A stretch of 29,809 nt of DNA from Elysia marginata (lineage: Eukaryota > Mollusca > Gastropoda > Plakobranchidae). The stretch's first letter is position 1. The number at the start of each line of letters is the position of its first letter. A program made the translations under genes and the position numbers. The stretch lies in the NCBI GenBank assembly GCA_019649035.1, contig BMAT01000833.1:97274-127082 (forward strand), in the 5' to 3' direction. Of the stretch, positions 8,911 to 20,300 are shown in pieces. The notes below the pieces were generated by a model. It made no database searches. It was not told the DNA's origin and worked only from the letters and a program-made list of their open reading frames with translations.

Positions 8911-10556
8911 ATCTATTTATTATCAACTACCTGTCTTTATACGTATCAGTAAACATTATATAAATTCTAAAAATATTATATGTTAACCTTTTAACGTTGT
9001 AAGATATGTTATTCTAATGACTGTTTTTTTCCCATATGGTTTTATTATCAATTTTTCAGTCTTTGTGGTATTTTCTGTTTCGTTTCCTGTCTCGCTGCTT
9101 GTCTGTCTGCTTTCGTGCCTCTTCTTTTTAATCTCCAAATTTTGCCCCTTTTTCTAATCATATCCTTTTTGCATTGTTTTTGTTTTGTTTGTTTGTTTCT
9201 GTGTGGTTAAGTGTTTTTGTATTTTATTTTGCTAATCCACACAATTTATGTCCTTCCTTTTCAAACAGGCCCACTTGAATGTATCCTCTTAAGAGTTTTT
9301 TTTCTCTCCATTTTTTCATTACTTAGAGTGTTTTGAGGCCAAATTAAAGCCCCTTATGTTCGATACGCGTGGGACCTTGAAGGTTCGCTCATTATTTTTT
9401 CTCCCTTCACATATCTAGCGACGCTGGTGCTAATATTGGATTGTCGTGTCCGTTTTATTCACCCGTAGTATTGCTTGGTCTTTTCTTCTACGCTTGCTTA
9501 GTAAAATTTGACAATGGAATCGAGAGCTACTTGTTACTTACAAAATAATAATAATGTTAAAGAATTGACATACTGACAAATGAAAAACTACTGAGTTTTT
9601 TTGTTATATCTGATCAAAATGTTCCTCCGTGTCTCAGCCTTAGAGATGGATGAATAGTTGATCAGGGAGATAATGTTTCCCACATTGAGAGAGATTGGTT
9701 TAGAGACAGATTATGAAAGAAAAAAAGCATGAGGCGAGCAAAATTGTTTTAAATTTAAAAGATAACTACAGATCATGAACAGAAGGGAAGAAAGATCAAT
9801 AGATAGGTAGACAGATAGATAGGTAGGAAAAGTGATATATACATGAGGTAGAGGCAGTTAAAAGCTGGTACTTAGATAGGAAACACTTAAACTTAGTTGG
9901 GTCGTAAGTACACGTCTTCTTAGTTGTAATTTAACTTCTCTTAATCAATTGGGAGCAAATTTACTTCGCAGTATTTCACTTAAACTTTTCAGAGTTATTA
10001 CTTTTTGCGTAAAAGCCGTTTAGAGACGTAAAAATATAGAACAGGACAATGTGAATCACTAAAGCCCATTTCATCCAACTGACAGGTTTTTTTTTCATGA
10101 TTATGACTTCTTTGTTTGTAATTACGGCTTTTCAACCTTTTGCTACATCTGCCTTGGTTCAGGGCCATAACTGCGTTACTAAAACGTTTACAACACATCA
10201 ACGTTAGACAGATGTAAAGTTTTTTTTTCGGGCAAACAGTAACGAGACACTAAAAAGGTTCGAGTGAAGGGTTAGGGCAAACTGAGGTTACCCCGAGGGT
10301 TCTAGAATCAATCCAGTTTTAATTGGACAGTGCAGTGCTTGTTGCCTGTTTTTCCATGAGCTCTTCGTGTCTCTATCTTTGTGAGGAACTAATTTTTTAT
10401 TGAACGAAATCAAATCAGACGTCTTTGGTTGGAACAGAGAAAAAGGCAGGTATACACAAAATACAAACAGATAAATAATGTGCATCGGGTCTCCAGATTT
10501 ATGCCTCTTTAAGAAGCTTCTTTTTTTAAAAGAGAAAAATAGGTCTTGTTTTGTTT
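8911..10556. other. Intronic DNA with T-rich and weak GATA-type patches, no gene
   Basis: Includes a T-rich pyrimidine block (about 9050-9320), a short (GATA)n-like patch (about 9798-9828) and otherwise featureless AT-rich sequence. The short open frames have no coding character. Confidence 0.45.
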
Positions 10557-10660
10557 AGAGAGAGCAAGAGAAAGATAGGCATAGAAGATAGGTAGTGCTA
10601 TAGAGTGGGAGAAAGGGAGAAAGAAAGAGAGGGGAAGAGAGAAAGGCAGGGGGTGACAAG
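10557..10660. repeat. Purine-rich (GA/GAAA) low-complexity block
   Basis: The + strand is almost all A and G here, with AGAGAAAG-type words. Weaker purine richness continues to about 11030. The minus-strand leucine/phenylalanine-rich open frame across it is a composition artefact. Confidence 0.7.
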
Positions 10661-11779
10661 AGAGCGTTTTCTGTGGTTATGAAAGAAAGGATGAAAGAGA
10701 GCATGTCATTGCAGAGGATTAGAGGTCCAAAGGGGAAGCAGGAGATCCAAGAACTTTAAATAAGTAAAAGCAGACAGACGGTGAGACAATAACAATCTGA
10801 GAAAAGGAAAAGAGGATACCAATTGAGATACCCGCGTGGTTACAATGATCTGTAGGAAGCTTATGTCACGTATGACCTCACAGAGAGTTGAAGACACAAA
10901 AGAAAGACGCCTGAGGGTCAAGGAAAACATTAATTGATTCTGAAAAGGAAAAAAGTAAAAAAGGAATAGGGAAAGAGAAGCAAGAAGGGGTTGAAAAAGG
11001 AAAAGAAGAACAAGGAGAAATAAAGAGATGGCATTGTTTAGACGAGCCATGAATCATATGAGAGAAGAAACAGTTTTGACCATGTCACTCCTCTAAATAA
11101 TTCATTGATATCCTAAACATTTTTAGTCCTGTGTCAACAACAGAACCTGTTCTAATACCCAGCTTTAGGCAACGAATTTAATGATGAATATGTTCGTACA
11201 CCTCGCTGTACGCCAGACTTCCAAGCTGCGACAGTTAATAAGAAATTTCTCACAATAAAAACATTAGAAAGCACTCAGCCGCCGTGGGCCGAGTCGCCGA
11301 CGTTAGTTCAAGCTGGATAAGTTTCATCTTGCCAGGCACGATGCTTTACGGAATTGGAGTAAGTGTGCTTTAGAAAAGCTGCTGGTCTTAATCGTATGTT
11401 TATTGATATCTTTTATTTTTATTACGTTCACCTTTTTTTGGCACCAAAGGCGATGGGTGTCAAGAGAAACAATGACTCAAGTTTCGCTCCACACACTTCT
11501 CTATTTTTTGTAGTCTATATGAAAAAAGTAATTTTTTTAGATGTAAAAATTATGGGTAACATGTCATGCTTTGCATGTTTAACGCATGGAAGGGTAGAAT
11601 GTCCTTTACAACGTCTGTGAACACATGTATTCCAAATCATTTATTCTTTATATTGGTTGAGATAAAGAAAAGTGATTCTCAACATCTTTTACTTAATAGA
11701 GAAAAAAGCCACCCAATTTGACCTTGTGTCGACGACTACATAACCAGGTGAAAAGATGGTTTTAATTTCAAGATATGGA
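10661..11779. other. Intronic DNA, no gene found
   Basis: Short open frames only. A weak tRNA-like word pair at 11290-11325 (TGGGCCGAGTCG followed by AGTTCAAGCTGG) is too short and poorly spaced to call. Confidence 0.4.
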
Positions 11780-12010
11780 AGAAAACTGAAGACACAGAGC
11801 TAAGGCCCAAAGACCAAAATGAAAGAAATATAACACACAGAACCTAAAATGGAAGAAAACATGAAAACTTAGACTAGATTTAGTTTTAGCCTAGGCACCA
11901 TATTAAGATGTCTTCTAGATCTAAATTTTGGTTATTTAGATTGCTTTTTAGATCTAAGTAATATTTAGACACTTATTCGAGGTTATAGATCTATATTCAA
12001 TCTAGATTTT
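11780..12010. repeat. TAGATC-rich dispersed repeat, copy 2
   Basis: Contains repeated TAGATCTA words (for example near 11915, 11950 and 11988). It follows the same block order as the segment at 4995-5215, in the same orientation. Identity is low to moderate by eye. Confidence 0.4.
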
Positions 12011-12233
12011 ACTCAATACAGAATTAAAAAAAGTAACAAGCGGTCAAACTATTTTTGTTTGTTTGTTTTTTTTTTTGTGAAGACTTTCTCTTTTAGATTA
12101 TTTTTGTGGTTTGTAAGTGTTGACCGCCATTTTTTCGGTCAGGCCAATTTATTCACTTATAAATGTTGCAGTATTAAGAGAATTAACACAAAAATTTATA
12201 ATATTTTTTTGTGTAATTGCAATTTTTAACTTA

Positions 12234-12303
12234 GAAAAAGAAGAAGAAGAAGAAGAAGAAGAAGAAAAAGAAGAAGAAGAAGAAGAAGAAGAAAAAGAAG
12301 AAA
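12234..12303. repeat. (GAA)n tract, about 23 units
   Basis: GAA/AAG triplets with a few AAAAG interruptions. A homopurine-homopyrimidine mirror repeat of this type can form triplex (H-DNA). The Glu-rich and Ser-rich open frames are artefacts. Confidence 0.95.
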
Positions 12304-12473
12304 TATGCACAGAGTGATGAAAATAAAGAAATGGTAAATAAAGTAATGCAAAGTCAAACACACTTATATAAAATACGCAGCTAGAATTATTGACTGATTG
12401 GTTGACACTACTTCGATAGGCAATTTGATGAATATGTAGATGCAACTAATCTTTACCTGTCATGGTTGCTCTT

Positions 12474-12484
12474 GGGGGGGGGGG
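12474..12484 (+). repeat. Homopolymer run of 11 G
   Basis: An uninterrupted G11 in otherwise AT-rich DNA. Such runs are rare, length-variable and prone to assembly or sequencing error. Confidence 0.9.
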
Positions 12485-12757
12485 TGCTGTTTGGCAACTT
12501 TAGGAGATATAAGGCTTCTTAACTACACAACGCTCAGACAAATTTTTCAAAAGGAATCAGGTACATGTTAAAATTACAAACCGTTGAACAGAGATCCACA
12601 ATCCCTGCACTTTTTTTGTTTGAAACGGTATTGTTTACTTATGCCATGTCAAACTTTTTAAAGCAATCAATGCAAATTTACTTGAAAGTCGAAATGCGTT
12701 CGCGAATTGACGCGTTGCGCTGGTGCTGATGAATTTTTCTTACGCGAAGAAAGAATA

Positions 12758-12976
12758 TTGATGCTGTGCACATTACATAAATACAGCGCCTCGCTACTGA
12801 AATGCCGGACGCTCCCGGAAGTTATAGTAAAGCTCTTTTGTTCCATGAATCAAGATAACCCTAGTTTAAGTAGATTACATTGATCGTTAGCACAAAAGAG
12901 TTATACTCTAACTTCGGCGATAGTCAGCCATTTTGATAGCGAAATGCAACATTTTTTGCAATGTGCACAGCCTCAA
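12758..12976. mobile_element. 219-bp hairpin MITE with long terminal inverted repeats and TA target site
   Basis: The ends read TTGATGCTGTGCACATT and AATGTGCACAGCCTCAA, inverted and nearly identical for 17 bp. Pairing continues, imperfectly, for about 85 bp on each side (shared inner blocks CGCTA, AAATG, GAAGTTA, CTCTTTTGT), leaving a loop of about 45 nt near 12845-12888. The element is bounded by TA on both sides (12756-12757 and 12977-12978), the target duplication of Tc1/mariner-type elements. No transposase is encoded. The right arm of the inverted duplication lacks this insertion. Confidence 0.82.
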
Positions 12977-13478
12977 TAGGGCGAAACGCAAATTCGAACG
13001 ATGGTAGATTTTATGAAAAATTTTAAAGTTATGCTTTGCGCTTCTTCGCCAATGTAAAATTTTAAGCTATTGCAGTTGGGAACACAACACACTTTACGAA
13101 TGAAAATGTTCACCAATGTTTGTGCTCTAGGTGTCGAGTAAGGCTATAGGCTTGCTGACAACGATAAACGGATTCTAGATATAGATCTAAACCTAAATTA
13201 AGGGGTTTTTAAAATGGGTGTGCGTGAATTGTTGTCAAGCTTCCAGCGGTGATTCTTCTTTTCTATTCGTAAGGAAAATAGGATAAAAAGCTTAAAAAAC
13301 GAATAGAATGTAGAACTTTTTTTCCAATACTTTGTTTTGTTTGCTTGCCCATTGACTTATATCTTTCATGTAATGACATTTAAAAGCTTTATCTAAAGGC
13401 TGGTATGTAGCTAGATCGAGGCGAAGAAGAGAAATAAATCTACAAAAGGATTCGCATACAGGAGACAGAGGGGGAGGA

Positions 13479-13495
13479 AGAGAGAGCGAGAGAGC

Positions 13496-13533
<38 letters not shown>
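13479..13533. repeat. (GA)n microsatellite in the left arm
   Basis: Imperfect GA-rich sequence becomes a perfect AG run at 13499-13533. It sits at the position homologous to the CT tract of the opposite arm. Confidence 0.93.
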
Positions 13534-13535
<2 letters not shown>

Positions 13536-14803
13536 TATAATGAAAAGCGCAATGAAGAGATAGTAATGTGAAATTTGTATTGATACTTTCCAGAGTAGAA
13601 TAGGAGGACTAGTGTGGAAAACATTTAAAGATTTCGATGGGGGAGGGCGAAAAATTATAGTGGAGGTAAAAAAGATAGAAAGAGAGTTTGAGGGGTAGGC
13701 AGTAAGAACTCACAGAAAGTAGAAAAAAGTCGGTGGTATTAAGTTTCATAAAGTCGGTGGTATCTACTACATGTGCCCAATCAATTACCGATGCGAAGCA
13801 CGGGCTGCCATAACTAGTTACAGCTATAAACAAAATAAAGATCGCCAAATAAATTAAACGATAAGCTAAGACGAAAGAATTTTTCCACCGATTCTTTTTT
13901 ATCATGCGCAATTGTTATTTTTTATTTGTGCTGTCCCCCTGCACTACCTGTATTTCGATTTTGATTTAATTTAGATTATTACTAATTTCGCCCTTTTAGC
14001 TTCTGCCTTTTTGTCCTAATGCGTGTATTGTTAGGTTTGTGACCCTTGCTCACTTTTCCAAATTTTTCTAATTCTAACGAAAGGTCACAATTTTTCTGAC
14101 TTTGCTCCCACTTTAGCCTCTACTATGACCCTAACTATGACTTAAGTCAGTTCAACTTTATGTAGGGCCCAAGCCTAGCGTAAAATTCCCTCCCACAGAA
14201 ACCACAGTTATAGTACATCCTCGGAAAACAGAAGGACGCGAACAACGAACACAGAGGCATTTTGCCGCATCTAAAACTTCCAGGTTTCTTGTTGGTCATG
14301 TCAGCTCGGGTGAACATCAAGCTTTTTGAGGCATGATTCGTCCTTCATTTGTTTTGCTGTATTCGAGTAATAGTTTGTCGTAAAGGGAAAGGGAAAATGT
14401 AAACTTTTCTGATCGAACACTGCACATATGTTTTGTTGCAACACTGTGCGTTAGAGACATGCGTACATTAGCTTTAAATTTAAGGTAGAAATTTTCAGTA
14501 GGTCTATTGTCTTTTTTTTCTTTTTAAAGAAATAAATAGTATGGACAGACTAAGACAATAATTTTGCTGTATTGACAATTCATGAAGCTTGGCTGTTTCT
14601 ATAACCGAACACGCCGACTTTTTTATTGGTTTTTATCATTGTATGTGTAAAACAAAATATTAAAGCTTGCTTATGCAAACGGAAAAATTTACATTTCAGT
14701 CGGGGAGCAGTGTAATAAAAAAAATAGGCAAATAAAAAGACGTCGTTTTAGCTAGCTTCTTCTTGTATTTTTGATCCTTTAAGTATAATAAAGTTGACGC
14801 CCG

Positions 14804-14880
14804 GTGGCTTAATTAGTTGCTCTTGTGTGAATTTTTCTCGTCTTGATTTTTTGACAACCGGCCATGGGCTTCAAATTTAG
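14804..14880 (+). mobile_element. Possible decayed tRNA-like SINE head
   Basis: GTGGCTTAATTAG (14804) resembles a pol III A box and GGGCTTCAAATTT (14866) resembles a degraded B box, spaced about 60 bp. No conserved 3' module follows. It could equally be chance similarity. Confidence 0.35.
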
Positions 14881-15125
14881 AATTTTTTATCATCGTACCT
14901 TTCGCTGAGTGATAACGCATTAAGCCAAACCATTTTTTAAAACTATTTATGATGTATGTCTGCCTCTAATTACATTTCTATAAGGTCTTATTTACCAGCG
15001 TTGTGGAGCAAAACTGATACAGAGAAAAACTAGTTTAAAATAGTATTCTAATATTTGAAAACAAAATTTAAGAACTGCTTGGAATCATATGCCGTAGTTA
15101 CACTGAACAGTCAGTTGCTCCAGTT

Positions 15126-15212
15126 GCATACTGCCCGGGACATACAAAGTGCAGAATCAGCAGCGTAAGCTTCATGAGAGATACTGCACTTGGTTTGTCC
15201 ATGGCAGCATAC
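15126..15212 (+). ncRNA. Candidate microRNA-like hairpin
   Basis: CTGCCCGGGACATACAAAGT... at 15131-15154 faces ...CTTGGTTTGTCCATGGCAG at 15184-15207. About 20 of 24 positions pair with no bulges, and weaker pairing extends a few bases at both ends, leaving a loop of about 21-29 nt. Size, arm length and loop fit a pre-miRNA. The 3' arm begins ACTGCACTTGG, one base from the miR-92/25 family seed region, but the rest differs, so I do not claim membership. It lies on the sense strand of the putative host intron. It could instead be a chance or transposon-derived inverted repeat. Confidence 0.3.
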
Positions 15213-16026
15213 AGATTAGGTTTTTAATTTTCCAATTATGATGCGTGTCTTGCAAGCTTGCAAGCTTGACCATGTTGATTTTAATTTCTTTTTGTTAAAA
15301 TAAGAAAATTTTCAATAAGTTCTTAGAAATCATGAATATTTTTCGGCTGCTGTGTTTAGCGTAGGTGCTCCAATAAGTGCTTGGTTTTGGCTATCACATT
15401 GACAGAAACCCAAGGGTCTATGTTCATAGAGAATTAAGATGTTTAGGATGTAGCAACTCATTAATCGTCTGAGAAATAAGTTCATAAATTCTGTTTTATT
15501 GACACGACACGGTAAAGCTTTTCGCAGTTTCTAGAGATGATTAGCAGCTGGGTGAAGCATATTCATGTTCAACCTGCTCAACCCAGGACAGGTTTCCGCT
15601 GTTTCGGCTGTTTTAGAGGATTTACAGGCCGCGAGTTCATGACCTCCATGGGGAAAAACAAATAATATCTTTTCATACGTCTCAGCAATACTGTAAATTG
15701 TTTTTCTTTTCCTTCCAAAAAACTAAGTCACCTGGTTTGAAATTTTAGTCCTGGGTTTCTAGGAAATCTTTGAAAACAGATCTTTTAGTGAAAACTGCGT
15801 TTCTTTTAAAGATTTCTCTCAGTGCAGATTACGGACGAGGCGCAAGCAAAGCAGTCCGAGAAATTATAAAAGAGAATTTATTAACTCCCTCTGATTAACA
15901 TTGCTACTTTAATCCCCGACGCAGCATAAAACTGGTGATTTTTTGTTATGTTTGAAGTTTTGTTCTCTCCTAGGTCGGTTAAAGCAGATGAAAAAAATAC
16001 AGAAAAAACCACATTAACTTTTAAAG

Positions 16027-16375
16027 TACTAGTTATGGCAGCCCATGCATTGCATCGCTAATTGATTGGGTACATGTAGTAGATACTACCGACTTCACCA
16101 AACTTAATACACCAACTTTTTTTCTACCTCCTGTGATCTCTCTCTCTGCCACCCCCTCAAATTCTCTTTCTATCTGTCTTTCTTTATTAGCCCCAGTACA
16201 ATTTTTCTCATTTTAGTGAACGCCCCATCCTCCTCGAAATCTGTCTCCCACTCTAGTCCTCCTATTCTACTCTGGAAAGAATCAATGAGAATTGCACATC
16301 GCTATCTCTTCCTTGCCCTTTTTCATTATAGTTTTAATCAGTATTTCTCTGTTTAATGCAAAGGTAGGGGTTTAG

Positions 16376-16416
<41 letters not shown>

Positions 16417-16808
16417 TCTCTCTCTCTCTCTTGTTTCAATTTAAAGAAGAATAACGGTTTGAAGCTTGACAATAATTCACGCGCACCCATTTCAAAGAAA
16501 AAAAATAATCTACATTTTGATCTAGATTTCAGTACTGTTTATCATCATCAGCAAGCCTATAGTCCTAGTATTAGAAACCTAGATTACAAACATTGGTGAA
16601 CATTTTCATTCATAAAGTCTGATGTGTTCCCAACTGCATTAGCTTAAAATTTTACATTTGCGATGAAGCGCAAAGCATGACGTAAAAAATATCTACCATC
16701 GTTCGAATTTGCGTTTCGCACTATAACAATACTTTCATTGCATAGAAAATGTTCATCAGCACCAGCGCAACGCGTCATTTTATGAACGCATTTCGACGTT
16801 CAATTAAA
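16027..16808 (-). repeat. Right arm of the large inverted duplication
   Basis: Reverse-complement partner of 12678-13820. Homology begins at ACTAGTTATGG (16028) and fades after TTTCGACGTTCAATTAAA (about 16808). It lacks the MITE, so it preserves the apparently unoccupied target: the sequence near 16725-16745 joins the two MITE flanks directly around a TA. Divergence between arms looks substantial outside the conserved blocks, so the duplication is not recent. Confidence 0.87.
16378..16432. repeat. (CT)n microsatellite in the right arm
   Basis: A nearly pure CT run with one CCC interruption. It is the inverted counterpart of the GA tract in the left arm. Confidence 0.93.
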
Positions 16809-17300
16809 ACCCATCATGGCTACATTAAGATTTTTGAGGGACTTTAGAAGTGTAGAAATTTTGATAAAAAAGTTCAAATAAACTAAGTGTTATTGAAAGT
16901 TATAAACACTGTTCAACATTTGAATCTGGATCTATGGGTCTAGATAGCAAGACCAAGATTTGAATACTCTGGTCATACTGCCTTAGCACAGATTCTAATG
17001 ATAGGTCAAGTGGGTTTTTTATTTTCGGTTTTCGCACTTTGGCCGCAAACGGTGCGAGGTCATTTCAACATTCAATGTCTAAGCAGTACAGAAATAAATT
17101 GTCTCTCAATTCAGTTGGCTAATAACACAGAAATACCTCATTTAAACTTGATCAAAATTTGTTTCAAATTACTATCTCTCCTTTAAGACCCATAAAACTA
17201 AGATATTGCGCCATTTATTTTTTTTTTGCTTATCTGTGGGCTGTGAAGTGTGCCACACTGTACCACCAACTGCTTCATTATAGTATGACAAATTTTAGTA
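16809..17300. other. Intronic DNA, nothing recognised
   Basis: AT-rich with only short open frames. A few TCTAGAT words near 16930-16945 recall the TAGATC-rich repeats but are too short to call. Confidence 0.4.
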
Positions 17301-17302
17301 TC

Positions 17303-17368
17303 AGGCAGTGATCGTACTGGTTAGGGCGCATCTTGTGACCTTGTTGAGCAGTAGTTAAACTCAAAGCT
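17303..17368 (+). mobile_element. Possible decayed tRNA-like SINE head
   Basis: TGATCGTACTGGTTAGGGCG (17309-17328) resembles an A-box region, with the TGGTTAG word typical of tRNA-SINE heads. TAGTTAAACTC (about 17352) resembles a mutated B box at about the canonical 44-nt spacing. No conserved 3' module was found downstream. Confidence 0.4.
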
Positions 17369-20300
17369 AATAGCAAACATGCACTTACAATATGATGCTC
17401 TCGCAGCCTCTTTGCATAAATATACCACCCCGATATCTCGAGGCCCCATTTTCTTCTTTCTTCTGTCTGTGAACATTTAAAAGTCTAATGAAATATGGTC
17501 GGACTGTATCATTTTTATATGTCTCCAGGCTTATCCTATGAGTATGATCACGCATTTCAATACGGAACACAAACGCATTTTATTATTGGTTCATTAAAGT
17601 TACTTGGAAAACGTGACCACAGTCATCCTGTATCCTCCTCCTATCCCCTCTCTTTCTCTCTCATCTCTTTCACTGTTATCTAATCTGCCTTTTTCTTCCT
17701 TTTCTTTTGACTTTCTGTCCCGATATATTCTTGTCTCCTGTGTTTGTTTCGGTCTTTATATCCTACTGTTTTAAGTTTAATTTTAATCATCTTGTCATTT
17801 TTGTCACCTCTATTTCAATGAAAAATGTGGTTTTCCAGTCTTCAACACAATGAGTATTGCAAGCCTTTTTTTCTTATTTTTACGTTCTGATATTGTGGGT
17901 GAGTTACGGTTTATTTCTGAACGTGTTGGCCTGGGTAAAAAATGCTAAGTACCGCATGCAGTCCACTATATCATTAAAGTTATTATCCTGCATTTCTCGA
18001 TTATAATAACAAACAGGTTTCCGTTTAACCATGAGCACTTTCCAACTTTCCTCGACAATTTTCGAAAGAATGTTTAAAAAAATGTTTAAGTTCACTTTCA
18101 CCTGGCAATTATCCTAGACATCCGCTAACCTTAAAAAAGTCCAGGGGAAATGATCAAAATTAAAGGCTGGACTTAATAATAAACTTTCTGATTTCATGAA
18201 ACGCGCAGAAATTCGTCACACACAGCTAGAGGCGTTATATAGCGCTAGTTCCGGCTTTAATAATTTACGCTTAGGAGGAAAGCTCTCTCACGAGGCAAAA
18301 AGCACATGTGAATTAAAACCTGGCCGAGTGTCCGTTAAATTAATGTAATGGATGCCGCATTAAGGTGGCTTCATGCAGAGTCACATTTCCCACAATAACA
18401 TACACACGGAATCCACAGATTTGTAGCGGTATGGATTATGACTCAAAGCAAAACTAGCAGGATAAAAATCTGTCACAAAAATTGGAAAATATGAAGTTGT
18501 AAATGTAATAACTCAAAAAGTGAGCTTTATAAATGACTTCTCAAGAAAAAATTATTGATTTCGGGTTATTTGATAATTCTATTATTATTTATACTAAGAA
18601 AACTGTTTGCTTTCATGGCGATAATTGCTTTCTTCCTGAAGAAAGAATTACTTAGTCAAATCAATGGACAGCTATTATAGTACTAAACATGGCACTAAAT
18701 GACAACAAGGAAATGTTTTTAGATAAATGTTCTAAATGAAAAATATAATTTGTGTAATTTCCTTTGAGATCTAATGATTTAACTTCAAAATTGTTCGATT
18801 TGAAATTTAAAGGTAATTCTACAGCAAGAAAGGTGCAGAGTAACACCATTTTTATTTCCATACAGGTATAAGTAAAACTCTAAAAATGAGATAACTCAAG
18901 AAGTCAACATAGAAATAATGTTTGATCTTCTTTCTTCAGACTTAATAGAGTTTCAACGGTTATAAAACAACGAAAAGCATGAAAACAACGCCAAAACTGA
19001 AGTCTTGTGTTTTGTCAGTCTTCCTCTTTTTAATTATCTTTTATGCATTATTCTCAATAACGTAAAGCCATCGAAAACGTCGAACTATTGTATGGCCTCA
19101 AAAGTTGTCTCAACTATTCGTCTATAAGCTACACTCAGAATGTATCCAGTTAACTCTATAACAAGTGTGGTCTTCGATTTAAACTGCTGCTTTGTTGATT
19201 TTTCTTTACTTTGCATAAAGTCATAGGTCTACAACTCCCAAGTTTATAGAGCAGAAGCGGGGAAAGGTTTCTCCAACATTCTTAATGACATTTTACTGAT
19301 TAGTAAAAAAAAAGATGTTAAGATGTTATAAATGAAAACAAGATGTTATAGACAAAAAATACACTATAATGCACATTCCATTGGCAATTTGAGTTTGGGT
19401 TTTGAAAAATATGCTTTTTTTATATTATCAAGAGGATCATTTAAACTGTATTTGTTTTTATAAATTGCGATTTGGCCTTTCACCAAGGCATTGTCAGTAC
19501 TCAGCTAAAGTAGTCACTTCTATCTCTTGAGGAACTAAACCATGTTTAATCAAGTTTGAATAATAATTTGTTTTCAAAATACCATGATTTTTTTAAACAA
19601 GAGGCTTTTTTTCTTTCAATTCAATATGACAAATTTGCGTAGCCGTCGTGGTTTTCTTTTTTATTTTTGTCTAAACTATTTTACTTGCTTTCGTAGTCAT
19701 TAGTGTCAAAAGATTTTACGAGACATCTCTAGATTAAGATTAAGTGAGTTTAATTTTTTTTCTTTTTGAAACATAAGTTCAATATTCCTGATCTCAGTCT
19801 TTTTACTCAGCTCGCCAGATCCATCTTATAGAGTAAAAAATTCAGTACGTTAAAAGTAGATATACAATTCTTACGTCCGAAATCAAACAAAACGGCTAAT
19901 AATGACACTTGTCAAAAAACGTATTTACAGTCGAAAAAAGAAAATACCACCTCTGGTTAAACCAAACATAAATTTCACATTTTGTAATGTCAAGAAAGAT
20001 TGAAAAATGAGTACTTTTCAACATCACACAGTGATGAAAACGCTTTGGACACAACTCAACTGAGTGCAAACTACAGGTCTTCAGGGAATTAAAAAGCTAA
20101 AGGAAAATTCATATCCTATTAAACATTGGTATACTATCTTACACATTCAAAACGAAAGTGTTAACCAGTTAGTTACAAGGCTGCTGCTGCAAAAATAAAA
20201 GAGATGCACAACTTTGCAAACATTCACACTGTGGGAAAATAACATAATGCATAATTATATGCATACATTTTCACTCCTAAGTGTCCAGTATATAGATTTA

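Larger units (their letters stand above)
12678..13820 (+). repeat. Left arm of a large inverted duplication
   Basis: The reverse complement of this segment matches 16027-16808 block by block. A 26-nt stretch (13098-13123) is identical to the reverse complement of 16586-16611. The arms share ACTAGTTATGGCAGCCC at the inner edge, AAGCTTGACAA in the middle, AACGCGTC near the outer edge, and a GA tract facing a CT tract at the homologous position. This arm carries two extra segments: a 219-bp MITE at 12758-12976 and about 150-200 bp around 13260-13460. A short direct repeat (AAAGTCGGTGGTAT at 13726 and 13750) is visible in this arm and only as a decayed trace in the other. Confidence 0.88.
13821..16026. 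other. Spacer between the inverted arms, no gene found
   Basis: About 2.2 kb without an open frame of coding character. It holds a decayed tRNA-like head near 14804-14877, a pre-miRNA-shaped hairpin at 15126-15212 and a 16-bp palindrome (CTTGCAAGCTTGCAAG, near 15248-15263). No transposase, reverse transcriptase or recombinase remnant was recognised, so the inverted duplication cannot be assigned to a known transposon class. Confidence 0.5.

Noticed and set aside
11280..11330. tRNA-like A/B-box pair (TGGGCCGAGTCG and AGTTCAAGCTGG)
   Set aside because: The boxes are almost adjacent, with no anticodon arm and no SINE module. Probably chance.
13609..13911. 100-codon minus-strand open frame in the left arm
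   Set aside because: The inverted counterpart in the right arm does not keep the frame, and part of it is a short direct repeat. It is not conserved as coding.
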